Under the pieces are notes generated by a model. It did no database searches. It saw nothing but the letters and a program-made list of their open reading frames with translations, and was not told where the DNA came from. The position numbers and the translations under genes were made by a program. Source: Candidatus Dependentiae bacterium (lineage in GTDB: Bacteria; Babelota; Babeliae; Babelales; JACPOV01). From it: 64,000 nt of DNA. Shown here piece by piece: positions 17,990 through 26,017 of the stretch (positions are counted from its first letter, which is position 1; each line of letters begins with the position of its first letter). The stretch is taken from assembly GCA_016191325.1 (NCBI GenBank), contig JACPOV010000008.1:124001-188000 (forward strand), in the 5' to 3' direction.

Positions 17990-18829
17990 TTAAAAGCTTG
18001 CCGTTAAGTCGGTCAGTTCACGAGTAATTTTTGCTTGGCGGAGTTTATTATAATCAAGTCGCATCGTATCCAAAATGTTTGATGCGTTTCTCGTTGAGCT
18101 ATCCATCGCTATAAAGCGTGCTGCTTGTTCAGCAATTAGAGAGTTTACCAGAATTTCGCGAAGCGTAATTTCCATTTGTTTGGCGGAAAGATAAGAAAGG
18201 AGTTCTTGGGAATCAGCTTCGAATCGGTAAGCTTCCTGAGGCTTCGGTTCATCGAGTTGCTTGTTATAGGGCTGCGCTAAATTGAGGGCAGTGGGCTTTT
18301 GCGCAAAGAAAGTTTTTGGGTACTGATAATAAATGATAATCGATCTATAGTCGTTTCCATGCGCTGAAAGATACATCGAAATTTTTTGAATGATATGCGC
18401 AATGGTTGCAGAGTTAAATACGCGCAGTTCCATAACCGTCGGGCCTTCTCGCTTTGAGAGAAGCTCGACCGCTTTTTTTCCTATTACGATTGTGTCCACA
18501 TTTTTAGGGTCTACGTGTTCATATTGCCGCGCAAAAAAAGCAACAATAGCATTATTGAAGTTGCCGCATAATCCTTTTTGGGAGCCGACGACGATTGCCA
18601 GATCGCGATTGCTTTCAGGATTGCCCTTTAGCGGATAATTCCATGTTGGGTGCTCTTGGGAAATGAGAGCTAGAAGGCGGGAGATTTCTTGCCGATAATT
18701 TTCAACCATTGAGCGCTGCGCGCGCATTTTTGAGTGGCTTGCCATAGAAATAAGACGCATTGCGTGAGTTACTTTTTTTATTGTTTCTACCGCTTTAATG
18801 CGCTGACGCATCTGAATAAGCTCAGACAT
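17990..18829 (-). CDS. atpG: ATP synthase gamma subunit
   Basis: 279 residues, normal for the F1 gamma shaft that turns inside the alpha3-beta3 head. The N-terminal coiled-coil helix 'MSELIQMRQRIKAVETIKKVTHAMRLISMAS' and the C-terminal helix 'ARFIAMDSSTRNASNILDTMRLDYNKLRQAKIT' are the two strands of the shaft; a Rossmann-like middle domain ('LAIVVGSQKGLCGNFN') lies between. A ribosome-binding site (aagga) precedes the ATG. No other ATP synthase gene is adjacent, whereas gamma normally lies between atpA and atpD, so the operon has been split here. Confidence 0.95.
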   Translation of the reverse strand: MSELIQMRQRIKAVETIKKVTHAMRLISMASHSKMRAQRSMVENYRQEISRLLALISQEHPTWNYPLKGNPESNRDLAIVVGSQKGLCGNFNNAIVAFFARQYEHVDPKNVDTIVIGKKAVELLSKREGPTVMELRVFNSATIAHIIQKISMYLSAHGNDYRSIIIYYQYPKTFFAQKPTALNLAQPYNKQLDEPKPQEAYRFEADSQELLSYLSAKQMEITLREILVNSLIAEQAARFIAMDSSTRNASNILDTMRLDYNKLRQAKITRELTDLTASF

Positions 18830-18856
18830 GATTTTCCTTACGGCAACTAAAGGAGT

Positions 18857-18886
18857 TTGTATTATGCAGCTCGACTCTGTTACTAT
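18857..18886 (+). promoter_or_regulatory. candidate sigma70-type promoter for the NYN-tsaE pair
   Basis: TTGTAT (18857-18862) and TACTAT (18881-18886) with an 18-base spacer, about 34 bases before the start codon of the next plus-strand gene, in the 90-base divergent gap after atpG. Confidence 0.4.
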
Positions 18887-18919
18887 AAGATAAAACGATA
18901 AAATAAAATTTGAAAGCGT

Positions 18920-19495
18920 ATGATACTTATTATTGATGGCTATAACGTTTTAAAGTACTGTGTGGAAAAATCTCGGCTCCACCAAAATGAGCGCGAGCAG
19001 TTTATTTTTCTTTTAAAACGTTATGCAGCACTTAAAAAAATGGAGATCGTACTCGTTTTTGATGGCGGGCCTCTTGGTTTGCCCGATAAAGAAACGCATG
19101 GATCAGTGCGCGTCATTTATACTGGAAAAGCAGAAACCGCGGATGAATTTATTGTGAATTACTGTGAGCGCCATAAGGGAGGCGGTATCGTGACCGTTTC
19201 TTCTGACCGAGAGATTATTAATGCCGCGCGCCGCTTTGGTATCGAAACGATTTCGGCGCAAGAATTTTTTCACTATTTAAAAGATGCATTAACAAAACCA
19301 AAAGATGATTCAAGTAGTACAAGAGCTATCAAGATAAGTGACAAAAAAGATGAGCCGGATGTGGATCAGCTTATGCATTATGGAAGTTTGATGCGTCCGA
19401 CAAAAAAAGATGACAAAGATAGTTCACGTGAGCCGGCTGGAAAAGATTTGGCAAAAAATGAAAAACGGCGTCTTCAAAAATTAAAAAAACTATAA
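18920..19495 (+). CDS. NYN-domain ribonuclease, YacP/Rae1-like
   Basis: 191 residues. The N-terminal 120 residues are a PIN-like NYN domain: 'MILIIDGYNVLK' supplies the first acidic residue, 'VLVFDGG' the second, then 'ADEFIVNYCER' and 'VTVSSDREII' the remaining acidic cluster. These are the features of YacP/Rae1 endoribonucleases, which cut mRNA on ribosomes in Firmicutes. The C-terminal 70 residues are Lys/Asp/Ser-rich and ends in a basic tail (NEKRRLQKLKKL), likely an RNA- or ribosome-binding extension. It lies ten bases before tsaE. Confidence 0.82.
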   Translation: MILIIDGYNVLKYCVEKSRLHQNEREQFIFLLKRYAALKKMEIVLVFDGGPLGLPDKETHGSVRVIYTGKAETADEFIVNYCERHKGGGIVTVSSDREIINAARRFGIETISAQEFFHYLKDALTKPKDDSSSTRAIKISDKKDEPDVDQLMHYGSLMRPTKKDDKDSSREPAGKDLAKNEKRRLQKLKKL

Positions 19496-19505
19496 GAAGT
19501 TTCAT

Positions 19506-19937
19506 ATGAAATTCAACCAAACCTTTACACTGGAAACAGTGCCTGATTTAGTACAGCGGTTGGCACACTACAAAAACCGTTGTGCGATCTTTACATTTTC
19601 TGGATCGCTTGGTGCGGGAAAAACAACAATCATACGCGAATTGCTACGCGCATGGGGTGTTAAAGAGCCGGTTACGAGCCCCACCTTTAATTATGTTAAT
19701 ATCTATAGAAATGAGCATGGTGAAACATTTTACCATTTTGATTTATACAGAATAGGATCGATTGACGAATTTATTCAGGCGGGATTTGACGAATTCATTT
19801 ATGCGCCAAAAAGCTGGGCGCTCATCGAATGGCCTGATGTGATTGCGCCATTACTAAAAAAAAATGTTTGCGATGTCTCAATCGAATATGGGCCCGACAG
19901 CTCACAACGAATCGTGAGCTGCCAAGTAACTGAATAG
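19506..19937 (+). CDS. tsaE: tRNA t6A biosynthesis ATPase TsaE
   Basis: 143 residues, the normal length. TsaE is the ATPase that resets the TsaB-TsaD complex making t6A37 in tRNAs reading ANN codons. Walker A is 'GSLGAGKTT' (about 35-43), then 'VTSPTFNYVNIY', 'FYHFDLYRI' and 'ALIEWPD' follow in family order. The last residues (SSQRIVSCQVTE) are encoded across a perfect 8-bp hairpin at 19898-19921 that resembles the 3' hairpin of the exported paralogue downstream at 21.1 kb. Confidence 0.95.
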   Translation: MKFNQTFTLETVPDLVQRLAHYKNRCAIFTFSGSLGAGKTTIIRELLRAWGVKEPVTSPTFNYVNIYRNEHGETFYHFDLYRIGSIDEFIQAGFDEFIYAPKSWALIEWPDVIAPLLKKNVCDVSIEYGPDSSQRIVSCQVTE

Positions 19938-19946
19938 TATTAGATG

Positions 19947-20777
19947 CTATTTTGGTGTATTGCCCGTGCTTGATCCGCAATCGTTATACATAATGTTGGA
20001 ATCGAGCCTAATTGTTCTCATGTCAAGAGATCGCGCGCGGGTATTTGCAAAGATAGTATCAAGGCGCTGAAACTCCCCTCTATTGGAATTTTCCACCCAG
20101 CAGACATCGACAGAATCTACGTTTAGAAAGCTTCCAGAAGTATCGAAGCTAATATTTATTGCAAGGAAAAAAAACGTTGGAATTAAAAATGCTAACCGAT
20201 TGAGTAAGTTCTGAAGATTTAACTGAATAGTGCATGGAGTACCCGAGCCCCCGGTGGTTGGAATGGTACCAACAATCGTTAGGAGTCTTCCGACAGTTTC
20301 GCCTAGCGAGTTTTTATCGCTATTATATTGCATCGAAATGGTAAAATAATTAGAAGGATTAATCGTGGACTGTAGAGTTATCTGGTTTTTGTTGCCAAAA
20401 GCAGCATCAGCAGGATTGAGCAGGCCAGAAACAGGTTTATTGTCCACAGGGTTTTTTGTATTTAGAATAACATTAGGGCCAGTTGATAATCCCATGTCCG
20501 GAAACGTTGATAATGCATAACTAGGGGCACTTGCACTATTGGCTATAGTTACGGTGCCCAGGTAAACGGGGATATCCTGCTTAATGTTCACAACAGGTGG
20601 AAGATTGGCAGGGATACCTGTGCTGCGAACCATAATGGGCGCTTTAGCGGCGCTTGATACACGTGAAGATATTGGGGCGCCTTGGGCGGCAGCAGTTAAT
20701 AGGCCTTCAAATGAGATCGCAACTACGGCAACGAGTGCCTTCAATATACAACGGTTCATTAAAACACGCATTTTCAT
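19947..20777 (-). CDS. exported protein of a duplicated pair (copy A)
   Basis: Start placed at 20777 (MKMRVLMNRCILKAL), preceded by 'aaaaggg'; an upstream in-frame ATG at 20810 would spoil the signal peptide. The hydrophobic part ends 'LLTAAA', and the mature protein opens with 'QGAPISSRVSSAAKAPI', identical in the copy at 21158-21961. The rest is about 230 residues rich in Ser, Thr, Asn and Val and looks beta-sheet-rich, with repeated shared segments ('PVYLGTVTIANS', 'IxxQSTxNPSNYFxI', 'YNSDKNS', 'PCTIQxNLQNLLxR'). It could be a surface or appendage subunit; no known family is recognised. It converges on tsaE with a ten-base gap. Confidence 0.8.
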   Translation of the reverse strand: MKMRVLMNRCILKALVAVVAISFEGLLTAAAQGAPISSRVSSAAKAPIMVRSTGIPANLPPVVNIKQDIPVYLGTVTIANSASAPSYALSTFPDMGLSTGPNVILNTKNPVDNKPVSGLLNPADAAFGNKNQITLQSTINPSNYFTISMQYNSDKNSLGETVGRLLTIVGTIPTTGGSGTPCTIQLNLQNLLNRLAFLIPTFFFLAINISFDTSGSFLNVDSVDVCWVENSNRGEFQRLDTIFANTRARSLDMRTIRLDSNIMYNDCGSSTGNTPK

Positions 20778-20815
20778 TGGTTTTTTACCCTTTTGAATAG
20801 TTTCTCGCAAATAAT

Positions 20816-20876
20816 GCTGTCATACATAAGTATTATTTAATGAGGACTTATTAATCAATATTTTATATTTGAAAAA
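20816..20876 (-). repeat. duplicated upstream region, copy A
   Basis: The 60 bases upstream of exported copy A match those upstream of copy B (22002-22062) at most positions, including 'tcaatattttatatttgaaa'. They are presumably the promoter and leader duplicated with the gene. The rest of the gap to 21100 is AT-rich and I see no gene in it. Confidence 0.7.
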
Positions 20877-21100
20877 AATAAACTAGTTGGTAGTTTATAT
20901 GGGTGTTTGTCCATTATTTCCTTGCAGTACTCGAGCTGCAGGCAGGGTAAAATAAACGAAAAAGGGCAATAGAATAATCATTTTTCGTTTTATTTGAATA
21001 GGGCGCTTTCTTGATTAATAAAAAAGATGAAGTGATTGGGTGGCAAGAATGGTATTGTCGATTTTTTGACGTTCTTTCCTGGGGCATTCAATTGAATACG

Positions 21101-21139
21101 TAAAAGACAGCCCGCCATTCATTGTGAGCTGTCTTTTAA
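21101..21139 (-). terminator. terminator of exported copy B
   Basis: taaaagacagc (21101-21111) pairs with gctgtctttta (21129-21139) around a 17-base loop, 19 bases after the stop codon of the minus-strand gene, with a T run on the minus strand. The minus-strand sequence GACAGCTCACAATGAAT in it recurs with one change (C for T) in the tsaE 3' end. Confidence 0.8.
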
Positions 21140-21157
21140 ATAACTATTGGTTTATCG

Positions 21158-21961
21158 CTAGCAATCTTGATAATAATTATCAGAATCTAGCATTATTTTT
21201 GCTGTCCGAAGATCCATCGAACGCGACTGCTGATTTGGTACAATGCGTTCAGCACGACCCGTCAATCTTCCACCATCATTTTGCAGCCAAGAAATGTCGA
21301 GAGAATCGAGTTTAAGAAAACTGCCTAACGGATCGAAACTAATATTTACTCCGACATAGTAAAAACCGGTATTTGAAAAGGTGAACCTGCTTAATAGATT
21401 TTGTAGGTTAACTTGGATTGTACACGGCGAGGCCCCTGCAGAAGCTGGCAGAGTCCCTGTAATAGTCAAGATGCGTCCTACATATTCGCCTGCGCTATTT
21501 TTATCACTATTGTAATTGATTGCTACGCTAAAATAGTTTGATGGATTGACAGTTGATTGGATAACAATCTGATCTTTATCATTCAGGACTGTATCATTAA
21601 GACCTAAAAGCCCCGGCACCACAAGCGTCGGCCCTTGAGTGTTTACAAGCATGTTAGCCCCACCAACCAATCCTAAATCGGGAAAACGTGAAAGGGCGAA
21701 ATTTGGGGAGCGGGAACCTGAACTATTTGAGATGGTTACAGTACCTAAATAAACAGGTATATTCTCTTTGATATTGGTTTTTAAAAAAGCTGCGCGTGGA
21801 ATCGGTTGATTACGAACCAGAATGGGCGCTTTAGCCGCACTTGATACACGTGAAGATATTGGTGCACCTTGAGCGGCCATTAATTGGCCGTCAAATGAGA
21901 TAGTAATCAAGGCAATAAGCGTTTGTAGTGCCAAATGAGTCATAGAAATACGTGATTTCAT
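21158..21961 (-). CDS. exported protein of a duplicated pair (copy B)
   Basis: 267 residues. Signal peptide MKSRISMTHLALQTLIALITISFDGQLMAA is followed by 'QGAPISSRVSSAAKAPI', identical to copy A. A ribosome site (aaaaaggg) precedes the ATG. The whole mature part aligns with copy A with several conserved blocks ('FPDLGL', 'QSTVNPSNYFSV', 'YNSDKNSAGE', 'SPCTIQVNLQNLLSR', 'NISFDPLGSFLKLDSLDISW'). The two genes are about 40-50 percent alike by eye and share upstream sequence, so this is a recent-to-moderate tandem duplication. Function unknown; a surface structural or adhesive role is plausible. Confidence 0.8.
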   Translation of the reverse strand: MKSRISMTHLALQTLIALITISFDGQLMAAQGAPISSRVSSAAKAPILVRNQPIPRAAFLKTNIKENIPVYLGTVTISNSSGSRSPNFALSRFPDLGLVGGANMLVNTQGPTLVVPGLLGLNDTVLNDKDQIVIQSTVNPSNYFSVAINYNSDKNSAGEYVGRILTITGTLPASAGASPCTIQVNLQNLLSRFTFSNTGFYYVGVNISFDPLGSFLKLDSLDISWLQNDGGRLTGRAERIVPNQQSRSMDLRTAKIMLDSDNYYQDC

Positions 21962-22001
21962 AAGATTTTAGCCCTTTTTAAATGATTTTTTAGCAGATAG
22001 T

Positions 22002-22062
22002 GCTATCACTCATAAGTATGATTTAATAAGAACCCATTTATCAATATTTTATATTTGAAAAT
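22002..22062 (-). repeat. duplicated upstream region, copy B
   Basis: Matches 20816-20876, upstream of copy A. It includes the shared 'tcaatattttatatttgaaa' on the plus strand. Confidence 0.7.
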
Positions 22063-22153
22063 ATAAAAAAGAATTCGCGAGGCAATGCCCGCTAATTTCT
22101 GCTTCTCATTTGCATTGAAATAAAGAGCTGTAGGCTCGGTAAAAAAATAAAAG

Positions 22154-22182
22154 TTGAAAAGTGTGAAGAAAATCACTACTCT
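22154..22182 (+). promoter_or_regulatory. candidate promoter of the tRNA cluster
   Basis: TTGAAA (22154-22159), a 17-base spacer, and TACTCT (22177-22182), ending 15 bases before the tRNA-Tyr 5' end. Confidence 0.45.
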
Positions 22183-22196
22183 ATTTGACAGTTCGA

Positions 22197-22282
22197 GGCG
22201 AGATTCCCGAGCGGTCAAAGGGGACGGACTGTAAATCCGTTGGCTTATGTCTTCGAAGGTTCGAATCCTTCTCTCGCCACCA
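22197..22282 (+). tRNA. tRNA-Tyr (GTA)
   Basis: Acceptor GGCGAGA pairs with TCTCGCC; anticodon stem-loop 'ggactgtaaatcc' shows GTA; the long variable arm typical of bacterial tRNA-Tyr is present; T loop 'ggttcgaatcc'; CCA is encoded. Confidence 0.97.
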
Positions 22283-22284
22283 TA

Positions 22285-22382
22285 CTTGGCCCAGGCTTCG
22301 TATGGCGCAGCCAGGCAATCCTAACGAAGCGTGTCCGAGCTTGCCAAGCCGTAAGGCGAGGATAAGCGGCGCCTGGGTTCAA
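22285..22382 (+). other. GC-rich structured spacer between tRNA-Tyr and tRNA-Gly
   Basis: Outer arms cttg..cccaggc (22285-22295) and gcctggg..caag (22371-22382) enclose two hairpins: gcttcgt/acgaagc (22295-22301 with 22324-22330, capped by tggc/gcca) and cttgcc/ggcgag (22340-22360). It could be a transcribed structural RNA or a repeat. The tggc-gcR-gcca mini-hairpin recurs at 22534-22545. Confidence 0.45.
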
Positions 22383-22416
22383 GATCGAGCGTATGAAGTT
22401 TGAAATAATTTAGGAT

Positions 22417-22492
22417 GCGGGAATAGCTCAATTGGTAGAGCGACAGCCTTCCAAGCTGTAGGTTGCGGGTTCGAGCCCCGTTTCCCGCTCCA
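22417..22492 (+). tRNA. tRNA-Gly (TCC)
   Basis: Acceptor GCGGGAA pairs with TTCCCGC, D arm 'gctcaattggtagagc', anticodon loop 'cttccaa' reads TCC, T loop 'ggttcgagccc', encoded CCA. Confidence 0.97.
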
Positions 22493-22675
22493 TTCTACGT
22501 TTATCCGGGCCTTCAGGCTCGGCAAACTACGAATGGCGCGGCCAGTCTTCACCCAGAGCTCATAGCCACAAAGCAGATGCTAACTGTTGCTGAGAAGAAT
22601 GGATATAAATAGATGCGATTGAGAGCCAAGGTGGGCAGCTCAATCGTCAAGCTCACTGAATGTTTTGAAATTAAC

Positions 22676-22704
22676 TTGGCAAAAGAATTGAAATTTAGTA
22701 TAAA
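22676..22704 (+). promoter_or_regulatory. promoter before tRNA-Thr (TGT)
   Basis: TTGGCA (22676-22681), exactly 17 bases, TATAAA (22699-22704), 35 bases before the tRNA. This is close to the sigma70 consensus. The rest of the 22493-22739 gap holds no gene that I can see. Confidence 0.6.
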
Positions 22705-22739
22705 ATCAGTCCAATGTGGGTTGGTTTTTTGAGAGTAAT

Positions 22740-22815
22740 GCTGGCGTAGCTCAGTCGGTAGAGCAACTGATTTGTAATCAGTAGGTCGCTGGTTCGAATC
22801 CAGTCGCCAGCTCCA
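22740..22815 (+). tRNA. tRNA-Thr (TGT)
   Basis: Acceptor GCTGGCG pairs with CGCCAGC, anticodon loop 'tttgtaa' reads TGT, T loop 'ggttcgaatcc', encoded CCA. Followed by a 274-base gap in which I see no gene; elsewhere a tuf gene often lies in this cluster. Confidence 0.97.
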
Positions 22816-23089
22816 AATTCCGCCTAAGCTTTGATGCCCGAGCTGATTAGCGCCGATCCAAAAGCTAATAGCCGTGATCAAGTGTTGGCGAAGTGCGGCT
22901 CTAGGTCCGCTTAATAATGAAAAAAAAGCGATGAAGATGTTGATAAAATCGCTCTCCTTATAAGAACTGACGAGTCCCATAATGCTAAAAAGCGATGCGG
23001 GACGCGTCTAAACCAGGGTTGAATGATAAAAATCGAGTTGTTTTTTTCCTTTTTTTTATTTAACCTAGTACTATGTTTGAGAAATGTAT

Positions 23090-23164
<75 letters not shown>

Positions 23165-23204
23165 TAATAAAAGTCGTAGTTGTTTCATAACGTAAGAGAA
23201 CCAT

Positions 23205-23366
23205 ATGGCAAAGAAGAAACGAGTAATTACTGCCCTTTCATGTGAGCAATGCAGAGAGCGTAATTATTCGCAAGTAGTTTCAGGAAAAAGATCAGTTGGC
23301 TCTTTGCAATTAAGCAAATATTGTTCTCATTGTCGTAAGCATACGATGCACAAAGAAACCAAATAG
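23205..23366 (+). CDS. rpmG: 50S ribosomal protein L33
   Basis: 53 residues, the usual L33 length. It begins MAKKKRVITALSCEQCRERNY and contains two CxxC pairs ('CEQC' and 'CSHC'), which marks the zinc-binding form of L33. 'GSLQLSKYCSHCRKHTMHKETK' is the family C-terminus. It sits between tRNA-Thr and tRNA-Trp, the conserved position upstream of secE in many bacteria. Confidence 0.95.
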   Translation: MAKKKRVITALSCEQCRERNYSQVVSGKRSVGSLQLSKYCSHCRKHTMHKETK

Positions 23367-23376
23367 GTTTTTGTGG

Positions 23377-23453
23377 AGGCCAGTAGCTCTAATTGGCAGA
23401 GCGGCAGACTCCAAATCTGCGGGTTGGGGGTTCGAATCCCTCCTGGCCTGCCA
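23377..23453 (+). tRNA. tRNA-Trp (CCA)
   Basis: Acceptor AGGCCAG pairs with CTGGCCT, anticodon loop 'ctccaaa' reads CCA, discriminator G, encoded CCA tail. Ten bases after the rpmG stop and 80 bases before secE. Confidence 0.97.
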
Positions 23454-23533
23454 AACGATCGAATAGATCTGAAAGTGTCCAAGATGAATAAGGTTTATTT
23501 TGCATCTCTTGCATGCAAAAGAGGTGAGGTGTA

Positions 23534-23713
23534 ATGAAGGGTGTTGTTCGTTTTTTGCAGGAAGTCCAGCTTGAGCTAGCCAAGATTGCATGGCCGAGTT
23601 TTAATGAACTTGTTGGCTCAGTAATTATAGTTCTTATCTTGGTTTGCATTTTTGCTCTCTATATAGGTTCTATTGATGTCATTTTTTACAAAATCGCTGG
23701 GCGAATTTTTTAG
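23534..23713 (+). CDS. secE: preprotein translocase subunit SecE
   Basis: 59 residues, the short single-span form of SecE that clamps the SecY channel. The conserved cytoplasmic amphipathic helix 'VQLELAKIAWPSFNEL' is followed by one membrane span (VGSVIIVLILVCIFALYIG). A ribosome-binding site (gaggtgaggtg) precedes the ATG. It is followed by nusG after 15 bases, the standard secE-nusG pairing. Confidence 0.95.
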   Translation: MKGVVRFLQEVQLELAKIAWPSFNELVGSVIIVLILVCIFALYIGSIDVIFYKIAGRIF

Positions 23714-23728
23714 CGCATCGGGAAATAC

Positions 23729-24247
23729 ATGAAGCGTTGGTATGTTGTTCAAATTTACGCTGGGTACGAAGAGGCGATTAAAACAGATCTTGAACGCCGC
23801 ATTAAAGAGACGGGCAAACAAGATGTGTTTGGTGACGTATTAATCCCCTCTGCTAAGGTAAAGAGTATGTTCTCGACTGAAGCAAAAGATGAGCAACAGC
23901 TTTTTCCTGGATACCTCCTTGTTGAGATGGAGTTGTCTCAGGAGACAATGCGTTTGGTGCAAGCGACACCGCGCGTTATTCGCTTTTTAGGTGGTAAAGA
24001 ACCTATGCCGCTATCTCAGAAGGAGATAGGGCGAATAGTGTCTCAAATGAAAGGCGAGGTCGCCTTGGTTCCTAAGAAGAGTGATTTCGTTGTTGGAAGT
24101 GAAGTTGATATATCTGAAGGACCCTTTGCAGGGTTTGTTGGAGTTGTCGAGAAAATTGATGAGGCAAATGAGCGTCTCACGTTGATGGTAAGTATTTTTG
24201 GTCGAATGACTCCTATTGAATTAGGTTTTGATCAAGTAAAACGATGA
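23729..24247 (+). CDS. nusG: transcription termination/antitermination protein NusG
   Basis: 172 residues, the normal size. The N-terminal NGN domain opens 'MKRWYVVQIYAGYE' and contains 'LFPGYLLVEM' and 'TPRVIRFLGG'; the C-terminal KOW domain reads 'GSEVDISEGPFAGFVGVVEKI'. It couples RNA polymerase to Rho or to the ribosome. It heads the nusG-rplKAJL-rpoBC run in standard order. Confidence 0.97.
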   Translation: MKRWYVVQIYAGYEEAIKTDLERRIKETGKQDVFGDVLIPSAKVKSMFSTEAKDEQQLFPGYLLVEMELSQETMRLVQATPRVIRFLGGKEPMPLSQKEIGRIVSQMKGEVALVPKKSDFVVGSEVDISEGPFAGFVGVVEKIDEANERLTLMVSIFGRMTPIELGFDQVKR

Positions 24248-24265
24248 TTACGGTAGGTTGGTACA

Positions 24266-24688
24266 ATGGCAAAAGAAGTCAAAGCACAAGTTAAGTTAAA
24301 AGTTTCTGCAGGGGCTGCGACGCCTGCACCTCCAGTTGGTTCCGCTCTTGGTCAGCAAGGCGTGGCGATTATGGAATTCTGCAAGCAGTTTAATGCAAAA
24401 ACGGCGCACTTGAAGGGAGAAGTCCTTCCGGTAGTTGTTACTGTTTATAAAGATAAGACGTTCGACTTTATTGTTAAGACGCCTGAAACTTCAGCTCTCA
24501 TTAAAAAGAAGCTCAAGCTAGAAAAAGGTTCTTCTAAGCCAAATCTTGAAAAAGTTGGCAAATTAACCTGGAAAGATGTCGAAGATATCGCAACGGTTAA
24601 AATGCCAGATCTCAACGCACTTGATGTAGAGCAGGCAAAAAAAATCGTAGCTGGTACTGCTCGTAGTATGGGAATTGATATTGTTTGA
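24266..24688 (+). CDS. rplK: 50S ribosomal protein L11
   Basis: 140 residues. Typical '[22 protein letters not shown]' N-terminal proline-rich stretch and the C-terminal rRNA-binding domain ('[17 protein letters not shown]'). It forms the GTPase-associated centre with L10 and L7/L12, which are encoded three genes on. Follows nusG by 18 bases. Confidence 0.97.
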   Translation: MAKEVKAQVKLKVSAGAATPAPPVGSALGQQGVAIMEFCKQFNAKTAHLKGEVLPVVVTVYKDKTFDFIVKTPETSALIKKKLKLEKGSSKPNLEKVGKLTWKDVEDIATVKMPDLNALDVEQAKKIVAGTARSMGIDIV

Positions 24689-24707
24689 TTAAGATTGGGT
24701 TTTTGTT

Positions 24708-25406
24708 ATGGCAACGCATGGTAAAAAATACATAGCTGCAAGCGAAAAAGTTAATACAGACACCGTATTTTCTTTCAAAGATGGTCTTGCAAAAGTTAAA
24801 GAATTAGCACACGCAAAATTTGATGAATCGGTTGATGTGCATGTGAACCTTGGTATTGATCCTGAAAGAGGCGAACAAGCCGTTCGTGGATCAGTAGTTT
24901 TGCCTCATAGTGTTGGCAAAAAGGTTCGCATTGTCGTTTTTGCAAAAGGTGATCAAGCTGATCTTGCAAGAGAAGCTGGTGCCGACTTTGTAGGTACGGA
25001 TGATTTGGTAGAAAAAATTGAAGGCGGGTGGCTTGATTTTGAATATGCAGTTGCAACACCCGATCTAATGGGCATGGTTGGTAAACTTGCAAAAGTCCTC
25101 GGGCCTCGTGGTTTGTTACCAAACAAGAAGGTGGGCACCGTTGCGCTTCAAGTAGCTCCGGTAATTAACGATCTAAAAAAGGGACGCCTCTTTTTCAAAA
25201 ACGATAAGAGTGGCCTTGTGCATTTTTCAATAGGTCGTGTTTCTTTTGACGCTGCTAAGCTTCAAGAAAATCTCGTTGCTTTCATAAGAGCTTTGAGTAC
25301 TTCTAAGCCAGCTTCTTCAAAGGGCAAATTTATTCAAAAAGTTACGGTAACGTCTACCATGGGACTTGGTATTCGCGTTAACCCGGATGATATTGTAAAC
25401 GCATAG
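24708..25406 (+). CDS. rplA: 50S ribosomal protein L1
   Basis: 232 residues. Two-domain L1 of the ribosomal stalk: 'DESVDVHVNLGIDPE', 'VRGSVVLPHSVGK' and 'VLGPRGLLPNKKVGTV' in order, then 'TVTSTMGLGIRVNP' at the C-terminus. In many bacteria it represses this operon by binding a leader that mimics its rRNA site; no such site was demonstrable here. Confidence 0.97.
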   Translation: MATHGKKYIAASEKVNTDTVFSFKDGLAKVKELAHAKFDESVDVHVNLGIDPERGEQAVRGSVVLPHSVGKKVRIVVFAKGDQADLAREAGADFVGTDDLVEKIEGGWLDFEYAVATPDLMGMVGKLAKVLGPRGLLPNKKVGTVALQVAPVINDLKKGRLFFKNDKSGLVHFSIGRVSFDAAKLQENLVAFIRALSTSKPASSKGKFIQKVTVTSTMGLGIRVNPDDIVNA

Positions 25407-25426
25407 TGATGGATTAAGGTAAAACC

Positions 25427-25957
25427 ATGAATCGCCAAGATAAAGCGCAAAGCATACAGTCTTTGAAAGATGGGTTGCAAAAAGAAGCAACGTTTATTGT
25501 CGGATATAAAGGATTAACCGTTGCTCAATTGACAGATTTGAGACGCAAATTGCACAAAGATGGCGGATCGATGCAGGTAGCTAAAGTAACGCTTATGGAG
25601 CGTGCTATCTCTGAAGGATCTTCAGCTGAACAATTGAAACAATATCTGCAAAATCAAATAGCCTTTGTCTACGCTGAGAAAAATTCTCCAGCTATCGCCA
25701 AAGTTTTATCTACCTATGCAAAGGAAAACGAAAAACTTCAGCTAATAGCTGGTTATCTGGAAAATCAAGTGATATCTACTGCGGGTATTAAGGCGGTCGC
25801 TTCATTGCCTCCTCGCGAAGTATTGCTTGCTATCTTGTGTGGTACATTGAACGCTCCATCACAAAAATTGGTGATGATGCTCAACCTGATGGTGGTGCGC
25901 TTGCTTTATGTATTACAACAAGCTGCAGATAAGAAAGAACAAGAAGCTGCTGCTTAG
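25427..25957 (+). CDS. rplJ: 50S ribosomal protein L10
   Basis: 176 residues. The N-terminal rRNA-binding half shows 'GYKGLTVAQLTDLRRKLH' and 'VAKVTLMERA'; the C-terminal helix that carries L7/L12 dimers is Ala/Gln-rich and ends 'QQAADKKEQEAAA'. It follows rplA by 20 bases. Confidence 0.96.
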   Translation: MNRQDKAQSIQSLKDGLQKEATFIVGYKGLTVAQLTDLRRKLHKDGGSMQVAKVTLMERAISEGSSAEQLKQYLQNQIAFVYAEKNSPAIAKVLSTYAKENEKLQLIAGYLENQVISTAGIKAVASLPPREVLLAILCGTLNAPSQKLVMMLNLMVVRLLYVLQQAADKKEQEAAA

Positions 25958-26017
25958 GCAACTTTTTAATGTGTAATTACGTGTGTTATATAATCTATTC
26001 TTAGATTGGGGAATGCT

